A stretch of DNA of 64,000 nt, taken from positions 62,001 through 126,000 of the forward strand of contig NZ_FZTC01000020.1 in NCBI RefSeq assembly GCF_900200035.1, given 5' to 3'. Below, piece after piece: positions 36,142 through 46,021 of the stretch (the first letter of the stretch is position 1; the number at the start of each line of letters is the position of its first letter). The stretch is from Klebsiella grimontii. GTDB lineage: Bacteria; Pseudomonadota; Gammaproteobacteria; Enterobacterales; Enterobacteriaceae. The notes beneath the pieces are model-generated. The model worked only from the letters and a program-made list of their open reading frames with translations. It was not told where the DNA came from and ran no database searches. The position numbers and the translations under genes were made by a program.

Positions 36142-36993
36142 GTGAATGCAGTCGTCAGTTTTATCTCCGATTTACATCCATTATCCTTTATGGGCTATCA
36201 CGTTTTATCCACCACGGTTATATATATCGTGGCCAATATCATTATATCGATGACTCGCCCTACTGAGAAAGGCACGCCGATACCGCCCCCCTATTCCATC
36301 CCCCCCTCATTTTTAGCCTGGCTGCATGATAAAGCGACCGGTATTATTCAGTTGGCTACGTTTAGACTATTAAGGAAAAATTACGTCACCATCATTCATT
36401 CAGCCCAGGGTATCGAGCTGCGCGCGAATCAGCAGTACGCGGAGTGTAAAATGACGTGCGTAGAAAAAATCCTCTTTAACCACTTTTCTTCACCAAAACC
36501 CGGCAACCAGAATTTACCCCTTGAACTTTACGTCGCCCAGAAAAATCACTGGTCTACGGATACCCGCTGCGCGGGCCTGATGCTAAGCCCTACGCAACAA
36601 ACGTGGAACATGATATTAGTTGCCGTTCCTTCATTGTTTTTAATCGCCATATTAGGCTGGAAAACGTTATTCGCTAATAACGCTCTGCTTAATTTCAGCG
36701 TATTTAGCTGGCTTGCGATGTTTGTCGTTTCCGGTCTGTGGTGGCTGTTAATGTTACTCATCACCTTAAATGTTACCCGGCTGGACCGGGAAGGTATCTC
36801 GATTAATATTCTTCGTAGTTATGTTGATAAATTAAAGAATACTCTTGTCGCCGATAAGGAACAGATAACCGATGAAACGGCTGATTATTGCGTCGCTATC
36901 GGCAAAACCAGCCTGCTCCCCGAGCGCTATCGCGAATACCGGGAAATCATCAAATCGATAAATTATCCATTTTCTGTGCAACGGCTTGATTAA
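36142..36993 (+). CDS. Membrane protein of unknown function
   Basis: A 283-residue protein with one hydrophobic segment near the N-terminus (about 18-37) and two in the second half (about 155-173 and 186-209), separated by a soluble stretch of about 110 residues with several cysteines. I do not recognise the family firmly; the layout recalls TIGR04222-type membrane proteins. It begins with GTG at 36142, with AAGGA seven bases upstream. Its C-terminal 70 residues (TRLDREGISINI to the end) are duplicated in degenerate form just downstream. AT content is higher than in the surrounding core genes, suggesting a later arrival. Confidence 0.7.
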   Translation: MNAVVSFISDLHPLSFMGYHVLSTTVIYIVANIIISMTRPTEKGTPIPPPYSIPPSFLAWLHDKATGIIQLATFRLLRKNYVTIIHSAQGIELRANQQYAECKMTCVEKILFNHFSSPKPGNQNLPLELYVAQKNHWSTDTRCAGLMLSPTQQTWNMILVAVPSLFLIAILGWKTLFANNALLNFSVFSWLAMFVVSGLWWLLMLLITLNVTRLDREGISINILRSYVDKLKNTLVADKEQITDETADYCVAIGKTSLLPERYREYREIIKSINYPFSVQRLD

Positions 36994-37019
36994 CCATCGG
37001 GTGAGACGCTATAAGCAAA

Positions 37020-37241
37020 ATGCTTCGACTGGATAACAACGATATCTCGTATAACGGCGCCCATGCCTGCATCGATTTCTTGCGAGGGGCACTGGCGCTA
37101 AATAGCGATAAAATGGATGGCGCCACGGCCATGCTCTGTCTTACGGTAAACGGTGTCGATTCTCTCCCGGAAAGCTATCGGGAATATAAAGATTTGATTG
37201 CTCCGGTAAGCTATATCTCTTCGCTTCGCACGGAGGATTAG
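37020..37241 (+). pseudogene. Degenerate partial duplicate of the preceding membrane protein tail
   Basis: The 73-codon frame reads LRLDNNDISYN ... VDSLPESYREYKDLIAPVSY, which aligns along its whole length with the last 72 residues of the gene just upstream (TRLDREGISIN ... TSLLPERYREYREIIKSINY). No Shine-Dalgarno precedes its ATG, and the membrane part is missing. It is best read as the remnant of a tandem duplication whose 5' part was lost. A short functional soluble paralogue is less likely. Confidence 0.7.
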
Positions 37242-37297
37242 GAATACCTGAAGAGTTTACCCCGCACAACGCCTGGTCCGCGGGGTAAAATGATGCC

Positions 37298-37909
37298 CTA
37301 CATCGCGTCCAGCGCTTTTTGCAGCTTCCAGATATAGCGCGGCGCCTGCGGAGCCGGGTGTTTCTTCACTACATGCTCAAAGAAATCATCGGCGTCCATA
37401 TCGTTAATCTCCTCGATCGCATCCTGGCGATTGGACGAGAACGTCCGCAGCAGCGCGCCTGCGCCGTTAGCATAGGAGACCACCACCGCGTAGCGCATCA
37501 CCTGCGGGTCTTTAATTCCCGCCAGCGGACCGTTTTCGAGAATGCTTAAATAAGCGGCCCCCATGGATATATTACGCTCGGGATTTTTCAGCTCGCTCAC
37601 CGAAGGATCTCCGCTCCAGCCCATCCGCCGGTAAACATCGCGACCGGAGGTCGAGGGTTTCAGCTGCATCAGGCCAACCGCGCCGGATTTGCTGACCACC
37701 GTCGGGTTGCCGCCGGATTCAATGGCGATGATCGCGGTAATCAGCTGCGGGTCAACGCCCCATGCCGCACCGGCTTTTTCGCTGATTGGCATCCACTGCA
37801 TCGCCCGCTTAACCGGGACTTCCGGATTCCACGGCGGGTTACGATAATCGTGTTTTGAACTACAACCGGCCAACAATACACATAAAAAAACACACCATCT
37901 CAATTTCAC
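37298..37909 (-). CDS. emtA: Membrane-bound endolytic murein transglycosylase A
   Basis: Cleaves glycan strands of peptidoglycan internally, forming 1,6-anhydro-muramyl ends. A lipobox LAGC puts the lipid on Cys16. The SLT fold shows [28 protein letters not shown] with catalytic Glu64, then [10 protein letters not shown] and [14 protein letters not shown]. The start is GTG at 37907-37909 with AAGGA seven bases upstream, giving 203 residues like E. coli EmtA. It is divergent from ldcA, another murein enzyme. Confidence 0.95.
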   Translation of the reverse strand: MKLRWCVFLCVLLAGCSSKHDYRNPPWNPEVPVKRAMQWMPISEKAGAAWGVDPQLITAIIAIESGGNPTVVSKSGAVGLMQLKPSTSGRDVYRRMGWSGDPSVSELKNPERNISMGAAYLSILENGPLAGIKDPQVMRYAVVVSYANGAGALLRTFSSNRQDAIEEINDMDADDFFEHVVKKHPAPQAPRYIWKLQKALDAM

Positions 37910-38004
37910 ACATCTATCCTTATTGGCTGAAGTTTGCCGCACGGAGATGACAATAAACGCTCCAGGCGGCATGATAACCCTTTCATTCTTAGCAAGGAAT
38001 TGTC

Positions 38005-38919
38005 ATGTCTCAGTTTTATCTCATCGCCCCTTCCGGTTACTGCATCAACCAGGAGGCGGCGTACCGCGGCGTACAGCGTCTGCAGGAGGCCGGGCATCAG
38101 GTCGCGCACCAGCAGGTCATTCCCCGCCGGGCGCTGCGGTTTGCCGGAACTGAGAATGAACGCCTTGGCGACATCAACCAGCTCGCCGCCCTCGACGGCA
38201 AAAACCGTATCGTGCTGGCGGTACGCGGCGGCTACGGCGCGACTCGCCTACTGCCGCACATTGACTGGCAGGCGCTGATCGCCCGCCAGCAGCAGGATCC
38301 GCTGCTTATTTGCGGCCACAGCGATTTCACCGCCGTTCAGATGGGCCTGCTGGCAAAGGGTAGCATAATCACTTTTAGCGGACCGATGCTGGCGGGAAAC
38401 TTCGGCGCGGAAACGCTGAACGAATTTACTGAACACCATTTCTGGCAGGCGCTGCGCGACCCGGCGTTTACCCTCGAATGGCACGGCGAAGGCCCGGACT
38501 GCCGCGCCGACGGTACGCTGTGGGGCGGCAACCTGGCGATGCTGACCTCGCTTATCGGCACCCCGTGGATGCCGCAGATTAGCGACGGAATTCTGGTGGT
38601 GGAAGATATTAACGAACACCCGTTCCGCGTTGAACGAATGCTATTGCAGCTGCTTAACAGCGGTATTCTGGCGCGCCAGCGGGCAATTATCCTCGGCAGT
38701 TTTACCGGCGCAAACGCCAGCGACTACGATGCCGGTTACGATCTGCCGATGGTATACGACTACCTTCGCCAGCAGCTTAACATTCCGGTCATCAGCGGTC
38801 TGGATTTTGGTCACGAACAGCGCACGGTCACCCTGCCGTTTGGCGCCAGAGCATTGCTGGTCAACAACGCGTCCATCACCACGTTAAGCATCAGCGGCCA
38901 CCCGGTTCTGGCAGAATAA
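38005..38919 (+). CDS. ldcA: Murein tetrapeptide LD-carboxypeptidase
   Basis: Removes the terminal D-Ala from murein tetrapeptides in the cytoplasm during peptidoglycan recycling (peptidase family S66). The triad is in the standard places: Ser106 in GHSDFT, Glu200 in VVEDINEHPFR and His270 in LDFGHEQRTVTLPFG. Length 304 equals that of E. coli LdcA. AAGGAA precedes the ATG with good spacing. Confidence 0.96.
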   Translation: MSQFYLIAPSGYCINQEAAYRGVQRLQEAGHQVAHQQVIPRRALRFAGTENERLGDINQLAALDGKNRIVLAVRGGYGATRLLPHIDWQALIARQQQDPLLICGHSDFTAVQMGLLAKGSIITFSGPMLAGNFGAETLNEFTEHHFWQALRDPAFTLEWHGEGPDCRADGTLWGGNLAMLTSLIGTPWMPQISDGILVVEDINEHPFRVERMLLQLLNSGILARQRAIILGSFTGANASDYDAGYDLPMVYDYLRQQLNIPVISGLDFGHEQRTVTLPFGARALLVNNASITTLSISGHPVLAE

Positions 38920-39011
38920 AAATTCCTCTAACGCATATCCCGATCGGCGTCAGATTGTTAAAATGGTGTAGTTTTTAATTTATCTTCACGCCGGTAAGGA
39001 GTACGTCAACA

Positions 39012-40745
39012 TTGGACGCCGCTGCGGTCATCAGTCTGTTTATCCTGGGTTCTGTTTTAGTAACCTGTAGTATTTTATTAAGTTCCTTTTCCTCACGCCT
39101 CGGCATCCCGATCCTGGTTATCTTCCTCGCCATTGGGATGCTGGCGGGGATTGACGGTATCGGCGGCATTCCGTTCGACAACTACCCTTTCGCTTATATG
39201 GTGAGCAACCTGGCGCTGGCGGTTATCCTGCTTGACGGCGGGATGCGCACTCAGGCCAGCTCCTTTCGCGTGGCGCTGTGGCCCGCGCTGTCGCTCGCTA
39301 CGGTAGGGGTGCTGATCACCTCGGCCCTGACCGGAGTGATGGCGGCCTGGCTGTTTCATCTCAACCTGATCGAAGGAATGCTGATCGGCGCTATCGTCGG
39401 CTCGACTGATGCCGCGGCGGTGTTCTCTCTGCTCGGCGGTAAAGGACTGAATGAACGCGTCGGCTCGACGCTGGAAATTGAATCCGGCAGCAACGACCCG
39501 ATGGCGGTGTTCCTGACCATCACCCTTATCGAGATGATTCAGCAACATGAGACCGGCCTGAGCTGGATGTTTGCGGTGCATATCGTGCAGCAATTCGGCC
39601 TGGGTATCGCTATCGGTCTCGGCGGCGGCTATCTGCTGCTGCAGATGATTAATCGCATTGTGCTGCCGGCCGGGCTTTACCCGCTGCTGGCGCTGAGCGG
39701 CGGGATCATGATTTTTGCCGCGACCACTTCGCTGGACGGCAGCGGCATCCTCGCGGTCTACCTGTGCGGTTTCCTGCTCGGCAACCGGCCGATTCGCAAC
39801 CGCCACGGTATTCTGCAAAACTTCGACGGCCTGGCGTGGCTGGCGCAGATCGCCATGTTCCTGGTGCTCGGCCTGCTGGTCACGCCGTCAGACCTGTGGC
39901 CTATCGCTATCCCGGCGCTCATTCTGTCGATGTGGATGATCTTTATCGCCCGTCCGCTGTCGGTATTTGCCGGTCTGCTGCCGTTTCGCGGCTTTAACCT
40001 GCGCGAACGGATATTTATCAGCTGGGTTGGCCTGCGCGGCGCGGTACCGATTATTCTCGCCGTATTTCCGATGATGGCCGGTCTGGACAATGCGCGGTTG
40101 TTCTTTAACGTGGCCTTCTTCGTGGTGCTGGTGTCGCTGCTGTTGCAGGGAACGTCGCTCTCCTGGGCGGCGAAGAAAGCCAAAGTGGTGGTGCCGCCGA
40201 TCGGATCGCCCATCTCCCGCGTCGGGCTGGATATTCACCCGGAAAACCCGTGGGAGCAGTTCGTTTACCAGCTTAGCGCCGAAAAATGGTGCGTCGGCGC
40301 GGCGCTGCGCGACCTGCATATGCCGCCGGAAACGCGGATTGCCGCGCTGTTTCGCGACAACGTTCTGCTGCACCCTACCGGCAGCACCCGACTGCTGGAG
40401 GGCGATATTCTCTGCGTTATCGGCCGCGAGCGCGATTTACCCGCGCTGGGTAAACTGTTCAGCCAGTCGCCGCCGGTCGCGCTCGATCAGCGCTTCTTTG
40501 GTGATTTTATCCTCGACGCCAATGCCAAGTTCGCCGACGTCGCGCAGATTTACGGCATCGATGGCGGTGAGGAGTTCCGCGATCGCCAGCAGTCGCTGGG
40601 TGATGTCGTGCAGCAGCTGTTGGGCGCCGCGCCGGTCGTCGGCGACCAGGTGGAATTTGCCGGCATGGTGTGGACGGTGGCGGAAAAAGAAGAGGATCAT
40701 GTCCTGAGGGTGGGCGTACGAATGGCGGGAGATGAGGCGGAGTAA
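39012..40745 (+). CDS. cvrA: K+/H+ antiporter NhaP2
   Basis: A 577-residue CPA1-family antiporter which exports K+ (and other cations) in exchange for protons. About 12 helices (1-390) include the conserved [23 protein letters not shown] and [13 protein letters not shown], where the paired acidic residues transport ions. A cytoplasmic RCK_C/CorC-like regulatory part (about 400-577) follows. Initiation is at TTG 39012 with AAGGAG ten bases upstream; the sequence from there ([13 protein letters not shown]) aligns with the E. coli N-terminus. Confidence 0.95.
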   Translation: MDAAAVISLFILGSVLVTCSILLSSFSSRLGIPILVIFLAIGMLAGIDGIGGIPFDNYPFAYMVSNLALAVILLDGGMRTQASSFRVALWPALSLATVGVLITSALTGVMAAWLFHLNLIEGMLIGAIVGSTDAAAVFSLLGGKGLNERVGSTLEIESGSNDPMAVFLTITLIEMIQQHETGLSWMFAVHIVQQFGLGIAIGLGGGYLLLQMINRIVLPAGLYPLLALSGGIMIFAATTSLDGSGILAVYLCGFLLGNRPIRNRHGILQNFDGLAWLAQIAMFLVLGLLVTPSDLWPIAIPALILSMWMIFIARPLSVFAGLLPFRGFNLRERIFISWVGLRGAVPIILAVFPMMAGLDNARLFFNVAFFVVLVSLLLQGTSLSWAAKKAKVVVPPIGSPISRVGLDIHPENPWEQFVYQLSAEKWCVGAALRDLHMPPETRIAALFRDNVLLHPTGSTRLLEGDILCVIGRERDLPALGKLFSQSPPVALDQRFFGDFILDANAKFADVAQIYGIDGGEEFRDRQQSLGDVVQQLLGAAPVVGDQVEFAGMVWTVAEKEEDHVLRVGVRMAGDEAE

Positions 40746-40761
40746 CCCGCCCCACGACAAG

Positions 40762-41832
40762 TTACACCGTCACAACCGGTACGCGCGGCGCCAGCGCGCA
40801 CATTAACTCATACCCGACGGTGCCGCAGGCGGATGCGACATCGTCGATTTTAATCTCTTTGCCCCACAGCTCGACCGGCGCGCCGATCCCTGCCTGCGGG
40901 CAGGGAGTCAAATCCACCGCCAGCATATCCATCGAGATGCGCCCTACCGTCGCGGTGCGAACGCCGTCAACCAGCACCGGCGTACCGCTCGGCGCCAGAC
41001 GCGGGTAACCATCGGCGTAGCCGCAGGCAACGATGCCGATGCGCCGCTCCTCCGCCGTACGCCAGGTCGCGCCGTAGCCGACCGCTTCCCCGGCTTTCAG
41101 GTTCTGCACGGCAATAATTTCGCTGCTTAACGTCATCACCGGTTTCAGTCCGGTGTTGGCCACATCCTGCCACAGGCCGGAAGGCGAAGCGCCGTACAGC
41201 ACGATCCCCGGCCTCACCCAGTTAAAATGCGACTCCGGATGCCACAGGGTGGCCGCCGAATTCGCCAGCGAGCGCGGGCAATCCAGCCCTTCCGCCGCCT
41301 GCTCAATACGCCGCATCGGCTCCACGATGCCGTCCGGGTTTTCCGCTTCGGCAAAATGCGACATTAACGTCATTTCACTGACGTTATGCAGCGATCGCAG
41401 CTGCTGCCAGACGATGTGCAGACGATCCGGCATAAAACCCAGCCGATTCATCCCGCTATTCACCTTGACGTAGATATCGAGCGGCGCGTGCAGCTTCGCC
41501 TGCTGGAGCGCCTTGATTTGCCAGTTACTGTGCACGCTGGTGGTCAAACGGTACTTATCAAACAGGGCCAGCTCATCGGCGTGGAAAAAGCCTTCCAGCA
41601 TCAGTATCGGCCCTTTCCAGCCCAACTCGCGCAGCAGGATCGCCTCTTCAAGATTGAGCATCGCGAAACCGTCCGCGGCGCTAAGCGCGTTCCAGACTCT
41701 CGCCAGGCCGTGGCCATAAGCATTGGCTTTGACCACCGCCCACAGGCGCGAAGCGGGCGCCGCGCGGCGAACAATTTGTTGATTCTGGCGTAAGGCTGAC
41801 ATATCAATGCTGGCCTTTACAGGACGAGACAT
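40762..41832 (-). CDS. dadX: Catabolic alanine racemase
   Basis: PLP enzyme converting L- to D-alanine for catabolism by DadA. The PLP lysine is Lys35 in AVVKANAYGHG, and the second catalytic base is a tyrosine in CGYADGYPR (around residue 254). Length 356 equals that of E. coli DadX. It starts 13 bp after the dadA stop, so both are one operon, and it converges on cvrA. Confidence 0.96.
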   Translation of the reverse strand: MSRPVKASIDMSALRQNQQIVRRAAPASRLWAVVKANAYGHGLARVWNALSAADGFAMLNLEEAILLRELGWKGPILMLEGFFHADELALFDKYRLTTSVHSNWQIKALQQAKLHAPLDIYVKVNSGMNRLGFMPDRLHIVWQQLRSLHNVSEMTLMSHFAEAENPDGIVEPMRRIEQAAEGLDCPRSLANSAATLWHPESHFNWVRPGIVLYGASPSGLWQDVANTGLKPVMTLSSEIIAVQNLKAGEAVGYGATWRTAEERRIGIVACGYADGYPRLAPSGTPVLVDGVRTATVGRISMDMLAVDLTPCPQAGIGAPVELWGKEIKIDDVASACGTVGYELMCALAPRVPVVTV

Positions 41833-41844
41833 GAAAGCTCCTTG

Positions 41845-43143
41845 TTAATTGTGAACGCCATGCAGATGCTGAGCGCGGGCCGGCGTAAAGCCGCGACCGT
41901 AGCGGGCGACGGCAAGATCGTCATACGGGATCGCCGGCGTGCGTCCGGAGATCAGGTCGCTAATCAGCTGCCCTGAACCGCAGGCCATGGTCCATCCCAG
42001 CGTACCGTGGCCGGTATTCAGCCACAGATTTTTATACGTCGTACGCCCCACCACCGGCGTACCGTCCGGGGTCATTGGACGCAGTCCGGTCCAGAAGGTC
42101 GCCTGTTCAACGTGGCCGCCGCGCGGGAACAGATCGCGCACCACCATCTCCAGGGTTTCACGCCGCGGCTGCAGCAGTTCTTTATTAAAACCGACAATTT
42201 CCGCCATTCCGCCAACGCGAATCCGACGATCAAAGCGGGTGATGGCGATTTTGTACGTTTCATCAAGGATAGTCGATACCGGCGCGCCGTCCTCTTCCGC
42301 GATCGGAATGGTCAGCGAATAGCCTTTCAGAGGGTAGACCGGAATGTCCACCAGCCCTTTCAGCATGGCCGTCGAATAGGAACCGAATGCCATCACGTAC
42401 GCGTCCGCTTTAATGATTTCAGCGCCGCACTTCACGCCGGAGATGAGATCCCCTTCATAGAGCAGTTCATCGACGGGGGTATTAAAACGGAAGGTCACGC
42501 CCGCCTGTTCCGCCATGCGGGCCAGACGGGTGGTGAAGAGCTGACAGTCGCCGGTTTCATCATTGGGTAAACGTAAACCGCCCGTCAGCTTGTGGCTCAC
42601 TTCAGCCAGCGCCGGTTCAACTTCCAGCAGGCGATTCGCCTCCAGCAGTTGGTAAGGCACGCCCGCCTCCTGCAGCACCGCGATATCGCGGGTGGCGTTT
42701 TCGAACTGCTTGTCGGTGCGGAAAAGCTGCAGCGTGCCGCCCTGCCGACCTTCATATTGGATACCGGTACTCTCGCGCAGCGCCTTCAGGCAGTCGCGGC
42801 TGTACTCCGCCAGGCGCACCATGCGTCCTTTATTTTCCATATAGTGGCGAGTGTCGCAGTTGCGCAGCATCTGCCACATCCATTTCAGCTGGAACGGGGT
42901 GCCATCCAGCCCGATGGCCAGCGGCGCGTGGCGCTGGAACATCCACTTAATCGCCTTCAAGGGTACGCCCGGCGCCGCCCACGGCGCGGCATAGCCGGGA
43001 GAGATCTGCCCGGCGTTAGCGGCGCTGGTCTCTTCGGCCGGCCCCGGCTGACGATCGATAACCGTCACTTCATGTCCTGCCTGGCTTAAGTACCAGGCGC
43101 TAGCGACTCCTACTACCCCACTTCCCAGTATGACGACGCGCAT
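41845..43143 (-). CDS. dadA: D-amino acid dehydrogenase
   Basis: FAD-containing membrane-associated enzyme oxidising D-alanine to pyruvate and feeding electrons to quinone. The dinucleotide-binding motif [17 protein letters not shown] opens the protein and [22 protein letters not shown] and [16 protein letters not shown] follow. ATG 43143 has GGAG five bases upstream and gives 432 residues, the E. coli length. It is the first gene of dadAX. Confidence 0.96.
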   Translation of the reverse strand: MRVVILGSGVVGVASAWYLSQAGHEVTVIDRQPGPAEETSAANAGQISPGYAAPWAAPGVPLKAIKWMFQRHAPLAIGLDGTPFQLKWMWQMLRNCDTRHYMENKGRMVRLAEYSRDCLKALRESTGIQYEGRQGGTLQLFRTDKQFENATRDIAVLQEAGVPYQLLEANRLLEVEPALAEVSHKLTGGLRLPNDETGDCQLFTTRLARMAEQAGVTFRFNTPVDELLYEGDLISGVKCGAEIIKADAYVMAFGSYSTAMLKGLVDIPVYPLKGYSLTIPIAEEDGAPVSTILDETYKIAITRFDRRIRVGGMAEIVGFNKELLQPRRETLEMVVRDLFPRGGHVEQATFWTGLRPMTPDGTPVVGRTTYKNLWLNTGHGTLGWTMACGSGQLISDLISGRTPAIPYDDLAVARYGRGFTPARAQHLHGVHN

Positions 43144-43464
43144 AGCGGCTCCGTAATCGTTAAAGAACAATCATCTGATTACAAATTGATAACTCAGATG
43201 AAAATATTATTCAACATACGCTTTATTTATGGTGACTTATCTCACAGGGTTCTGCGCCAGCGCAGCCCCCGTCGGTTTACCATCTCCTGCTGCGCCTCAT
43301 TTTTCTACAGAATAAAATTCTGTTTAAATCGTGGAATATCGCGTTTCAAATGGTGAAATCGCGAAGAAAAGAAAATGCGGATGGACGCAGTTTGCGACGC
43401 CGTGTTCTATGCTTGTTAAGAGGTTTTCCGTACAGAGAGAACCATCAACAACGAGGGCGCGCTA
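43144..43464. other. Divergent dadAX/ycgB promoter region
   Basis: About 320 bp. It contains the CRP-like site listed separately for dadAX. On the plus strand, TTCTATGCTTG near 43405-43415 resembles an extended sigma-S -10 element, fitting the stationary-phase expression known for ycgB. No further gene is seen. Confidence 0.5.
43231..43246. promoter_or_regulatory. CRP-binding site upstream of dadAX
   Basis: GGTGA-CTTATC-TCACA matches TGTGA-N6-TCACA at nine of ten conserved bases. It is centred 95 bp before the dadA start. The E. coli dad operon is controlled by CRP and Lrp, so the site is in context. Confidence 0.65.
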
Positions 43465-44997
43465 ATGGCTACGATTGATTCCATGAACAAGGACACAACC
43501 CGTTTAAGCGATGGACCCGACTGGACTTTTGAGCTGCTGGAGACCTATCTGGCAGAAGTCGACCGGGTGGCGAAGCTGTATCGTCTTGACACCTATCCGC
43601 ACCAAATCGAAGTCATTACATCCGAACAGATGATGGATGCCTACTCCAGCGTCGGGATGCCGATTAACTATCCGCACTGGTCGTTCGGTAAAAAATTCAT
43701 TGAGACCGAACAGGCCTATAAGCACGGTCAACAGGGGCTGGCTTATGAAATCGTCATTAACTCCAACCCCTGTATCGCCTATTTGATGGAAGAGAACACC
43801 ATCACCATGCAGGCGCTGGTCATGGCGCACGCCTGCTACGGGCATAACTCGTTTTTCAAAAATAACTACCTCTTTCGCAGCTGGACCGACGCCAGTTCAA
43901 TCATCGACTATCTCATCTTCGCGCGGAAATACATCACCGAATGTGAAGAGCGCTATGGCGTAGATGAAGTCGAGAAGCTGCTCGACTCCTGCCACGCCTT
44001 GATGAACTACGGCGTTGACCGCTATAAACGTCCGCAGAAAATCTCCCTGCAGGAGGAGAAGGCGCGGCAAAAAAGCCGGGAAGAGTATCTCCAGAGTCAG
44101 GTGAATATGCTGTGGCGCACCCTGCCGAAGCGCGAAGAGGAAAAGACGATTGAAGCGGCGCGCCGCTATCCTTCAGAGCCGCAGGAAAATCTGCTCTATT
44201 TTATGGAGAAAAACGCGCCGCTGCTGGAACCCTGGCAGCGTGAAATCCTGCGTATCGTGCGCAAGGTCAGCCAGTATTTTTATCCGCAGAAGCAGACTCA
44301 GGTCATGAACGAAGGCTGGGCGACCTTCTGGCATTACACCATCCTTAATCATCTTTATGACGAAGGAAAAGTGACCGAGCGCTTTATGCTGGAGTTTCTG
44401 CACAGCCACACCAACGTGGTGTTCCAGCCGCCCTATAACAGCCAGTGGTACAGCGGCATTAACCCCTACGCGCTGGGTTTCGCCATGTTCCAGGATATTA
44501 AACGTATTTGTCAGTCGCCGACGGAAGAGGATAGATACTGGTTCCCGGATATTGCCGGTTCAGACTGGCTCGAAACGCTGCACTTCGCGATGCGCGACTT
44601 CAAAGATGAGAGCTTTATCAGCCAGTTCCTGTCGCCGAAAATCATGCGCGATTTCCGCTTCTTTACCGTGCTCGATGACGATCACAATAACTATCTGGAA
44701 ATATCCGCTATTCATAATGAAGAAGGATATCGTGAGATTCGTTCGAAGCTTTCAGCGCAGTACAACCTGAGCAACCTCGAGCCGAATATTCAGGTATGGA
44801 ACGTTGACCTGCGCGGCGACCGCTCGCTCACCCTGCGCTACGTTCCGCATAACCGTGTGCCGCTGGATAAAGGCCGTCGCGAGGTGCTTAAGCACGTCCA
44901 CCGCCTGTGGGGGTTTGACGTTCTTCTTGAGCAGCAAAACGCCGATGGTAGCGTTGAGCTGCTGGAACGTACGCCGCCGCGGCCCAATCCGCTATAG
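43465..44997 (+). CDS. ycgB: SpoVR family protein
   Basis: A 510-residue cytoplasmic protein named for Bacillus SpoVR; biochemical function is unknown, though it is commonly linked to the yeaG kinase/yeaH genes. The sequence is almost colinear with E. coli YcgB. A metal-site-like motif QALVMAHACYGHNSFFKNN and NEGWATFWHYTILNHLYDEG resemble gluzincin-type His/Glu patterns. It is monocistronic, between dadAX and fadR. Confidence 0.95.
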   Translation: MATIDSMNKDTTRLSDGPDWTFELLETYLAEVDRVAKLYRLDTYPHQIEVITSEQMMDAYSSVGMPINYPHWSFGKKFIETEQAYKHGQQGLAYEIVINSNPCIAYLMEENTITMQALVMAHACYGHNSFFKNNYLFRSWTDASSIIDYLIFARKYITECEERYGVDEVEKLLDSCHALMNYGVDRYKRPQKISLQEEKARQKSREEYLQSQVNMLWRTLPKREEEKTIEAARRYPSEPQENLLYFMEKNAPLLEPWQREILRIVRKVSQYFYPQKQTQVMNEGWATFWHYTILNHLYDEGKVTERFMLEFLHSHTNVVFQPPYNSQWYSGINPYALGFAMFQDIKRICQSPTEEDRYWFPDIAGSDWLETLHFAMRDFKDESFISQFLSPKIMRDFRFFTVLDDDHNNYLEISAIHNEEGYREIRSKLSAQYNLSNLEPNIQVWNVDLRGDRSLTLRYVPHNRVPLDKGRREVLKHVHRLWGFDVLLEQQNADGSVELLERTPPRPNPL

Positions 44998-45009
44998 CGC
45001 GTGAAAAGC

Positions 45010-45041
45010 AAAACGCCCGGTGATAGCACCGGGCGTTTTTT
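45010..45041. terminator. Bidirectional terminator between ycgB and fadR
   Basis: A 13-bp perfect stem AAAACGCCCGGTG (45010-45022) with CACCGGGCGTTTT (45027-45039), loop ATAG, with extra T residues. It can end both converging genes. Confidence 0.95.
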
Positions 45042-45056
45042 ATTCGTTGGCGGGGT

Positions 45057-45776
45057 CTAGCGCATATTAATCGCCAGGTCACCCGGCAAATTCTTCTGCA
45101 TACGGTGCCAAATCTCACCGCTGTCATGCCCGTAGCGGCGCACGATTTCATAAACCTGTTCATGAAGCTTTTCTTCACATACCTTCGCCAGCTGGTGATA
45201 GAAGCCGAGCGCCAGGCTACGCGCTTCCGGGTTGGCAAAATAGTGACGGCCAATCCGGGTGTATAAACCTTTCATTCCATTGAGGATCAGGCCGTAGATG
45301 GGATTACCTGAAGCAAAGGCCAGACCGCGGAAAATGTTATAATCGAGTTCGGCAAAAGCGTCGGCGTGGTCTTCAATTTCACGCGCGCTCGCCAGAACTT
45401 CCAGCGCCTTGTCAGGATGCTGGCGGAAAGCGGTACGGATAAAAATCGTCGAAATATTGGTACGTACGGACAGCAGATTATCAATCAGCTGCGGTACGCT
45501 GTCATGATCGAGACGCGCCAGGGTTTCGAGAATATTCAGGCCTGAAGTTTCCCAGAAGTTGTTCACCTTGGTAGGCTTACCGTGCTGAATGGTTAACCAG
45601 CCATCGCGCGCCAGACGCTGCAACACTTCACGTAAGGTTGTACGGGTAACACCAATCAGTTCAGAAAGTTCACGTTCAGCGGGAAGAATTGAACCAGGAG
45701 GAAAGCGGTTATTCCAGATACTTTCAATGATGTACTCTTCAGCGAAACCCGCAGGGCTTTGCGCCTTAATGACCAT
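45057..45776 (-). CDS. fadR: Fatty acid metabolism regulator FadR
   Basis: GntR-family regulator that represses beta-oxidation genes and activates fabA/fabB; it is released from DNA by long-chain acyl-CoA. The N-terminal winged helix-turn-helix ([29 protein letters not shown], in context) and the all-helical acyl-CoA-binding domain with [21 protein letters not shown] are present. ATG 45776 gives 239 residues like E. coli. A likely target operator lies before fadD in this window. Confidence 0.97.
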   Translation of the reverse strand: MVIKAQSPAGFAEEYIIESIWNNRFPPGSILPAERELSELIGVTRTTLREVLQRLARDGWLTIQHGKPTKVNNFWETSGLNILETLARLDHDSVPQLIDNLLSVRTNISTIFIRTAFRQHPDKALEVLASAREIEDHADAFAELDYNIFRGLAFASGNPIYGLILNGMKGLYTRIGRHYFANPEARSLALGFYHQLAKVCEEKLHEQVYEIVRRYGHDSGEIWHRMQKNLPGDLAINMR

Positions 45777-46021
45777 AATAAGATTTCCATTACACAGCGT
45801 TGCTATTCGACTCATCATACCAGAGCGGCCAAAAGGCAGATAGCGCCAGAAAGTAATTAAAAAGGGATCGCCGTTTCATTTTCAACTTTTCATTTCACAC
45901 TTTCTGTTGCTAAAGAATGTGATGCGAAGAAAGTTGCGCCCCATTTTGCGCAACTGGTAATCTTGCGTATAGTTACGCATAAAATCATGTTTCAGAATTT
46001 GGCGGAGAAAGGATGTCTGTC

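Noticed and set aside
36994-37297. Independent small gene at 37020
   Set aside because: No Shine-Dalgarno, and the sequence aligns with the C-terminus of the preceding gene, so a duplicate remnant is the simpler reading.
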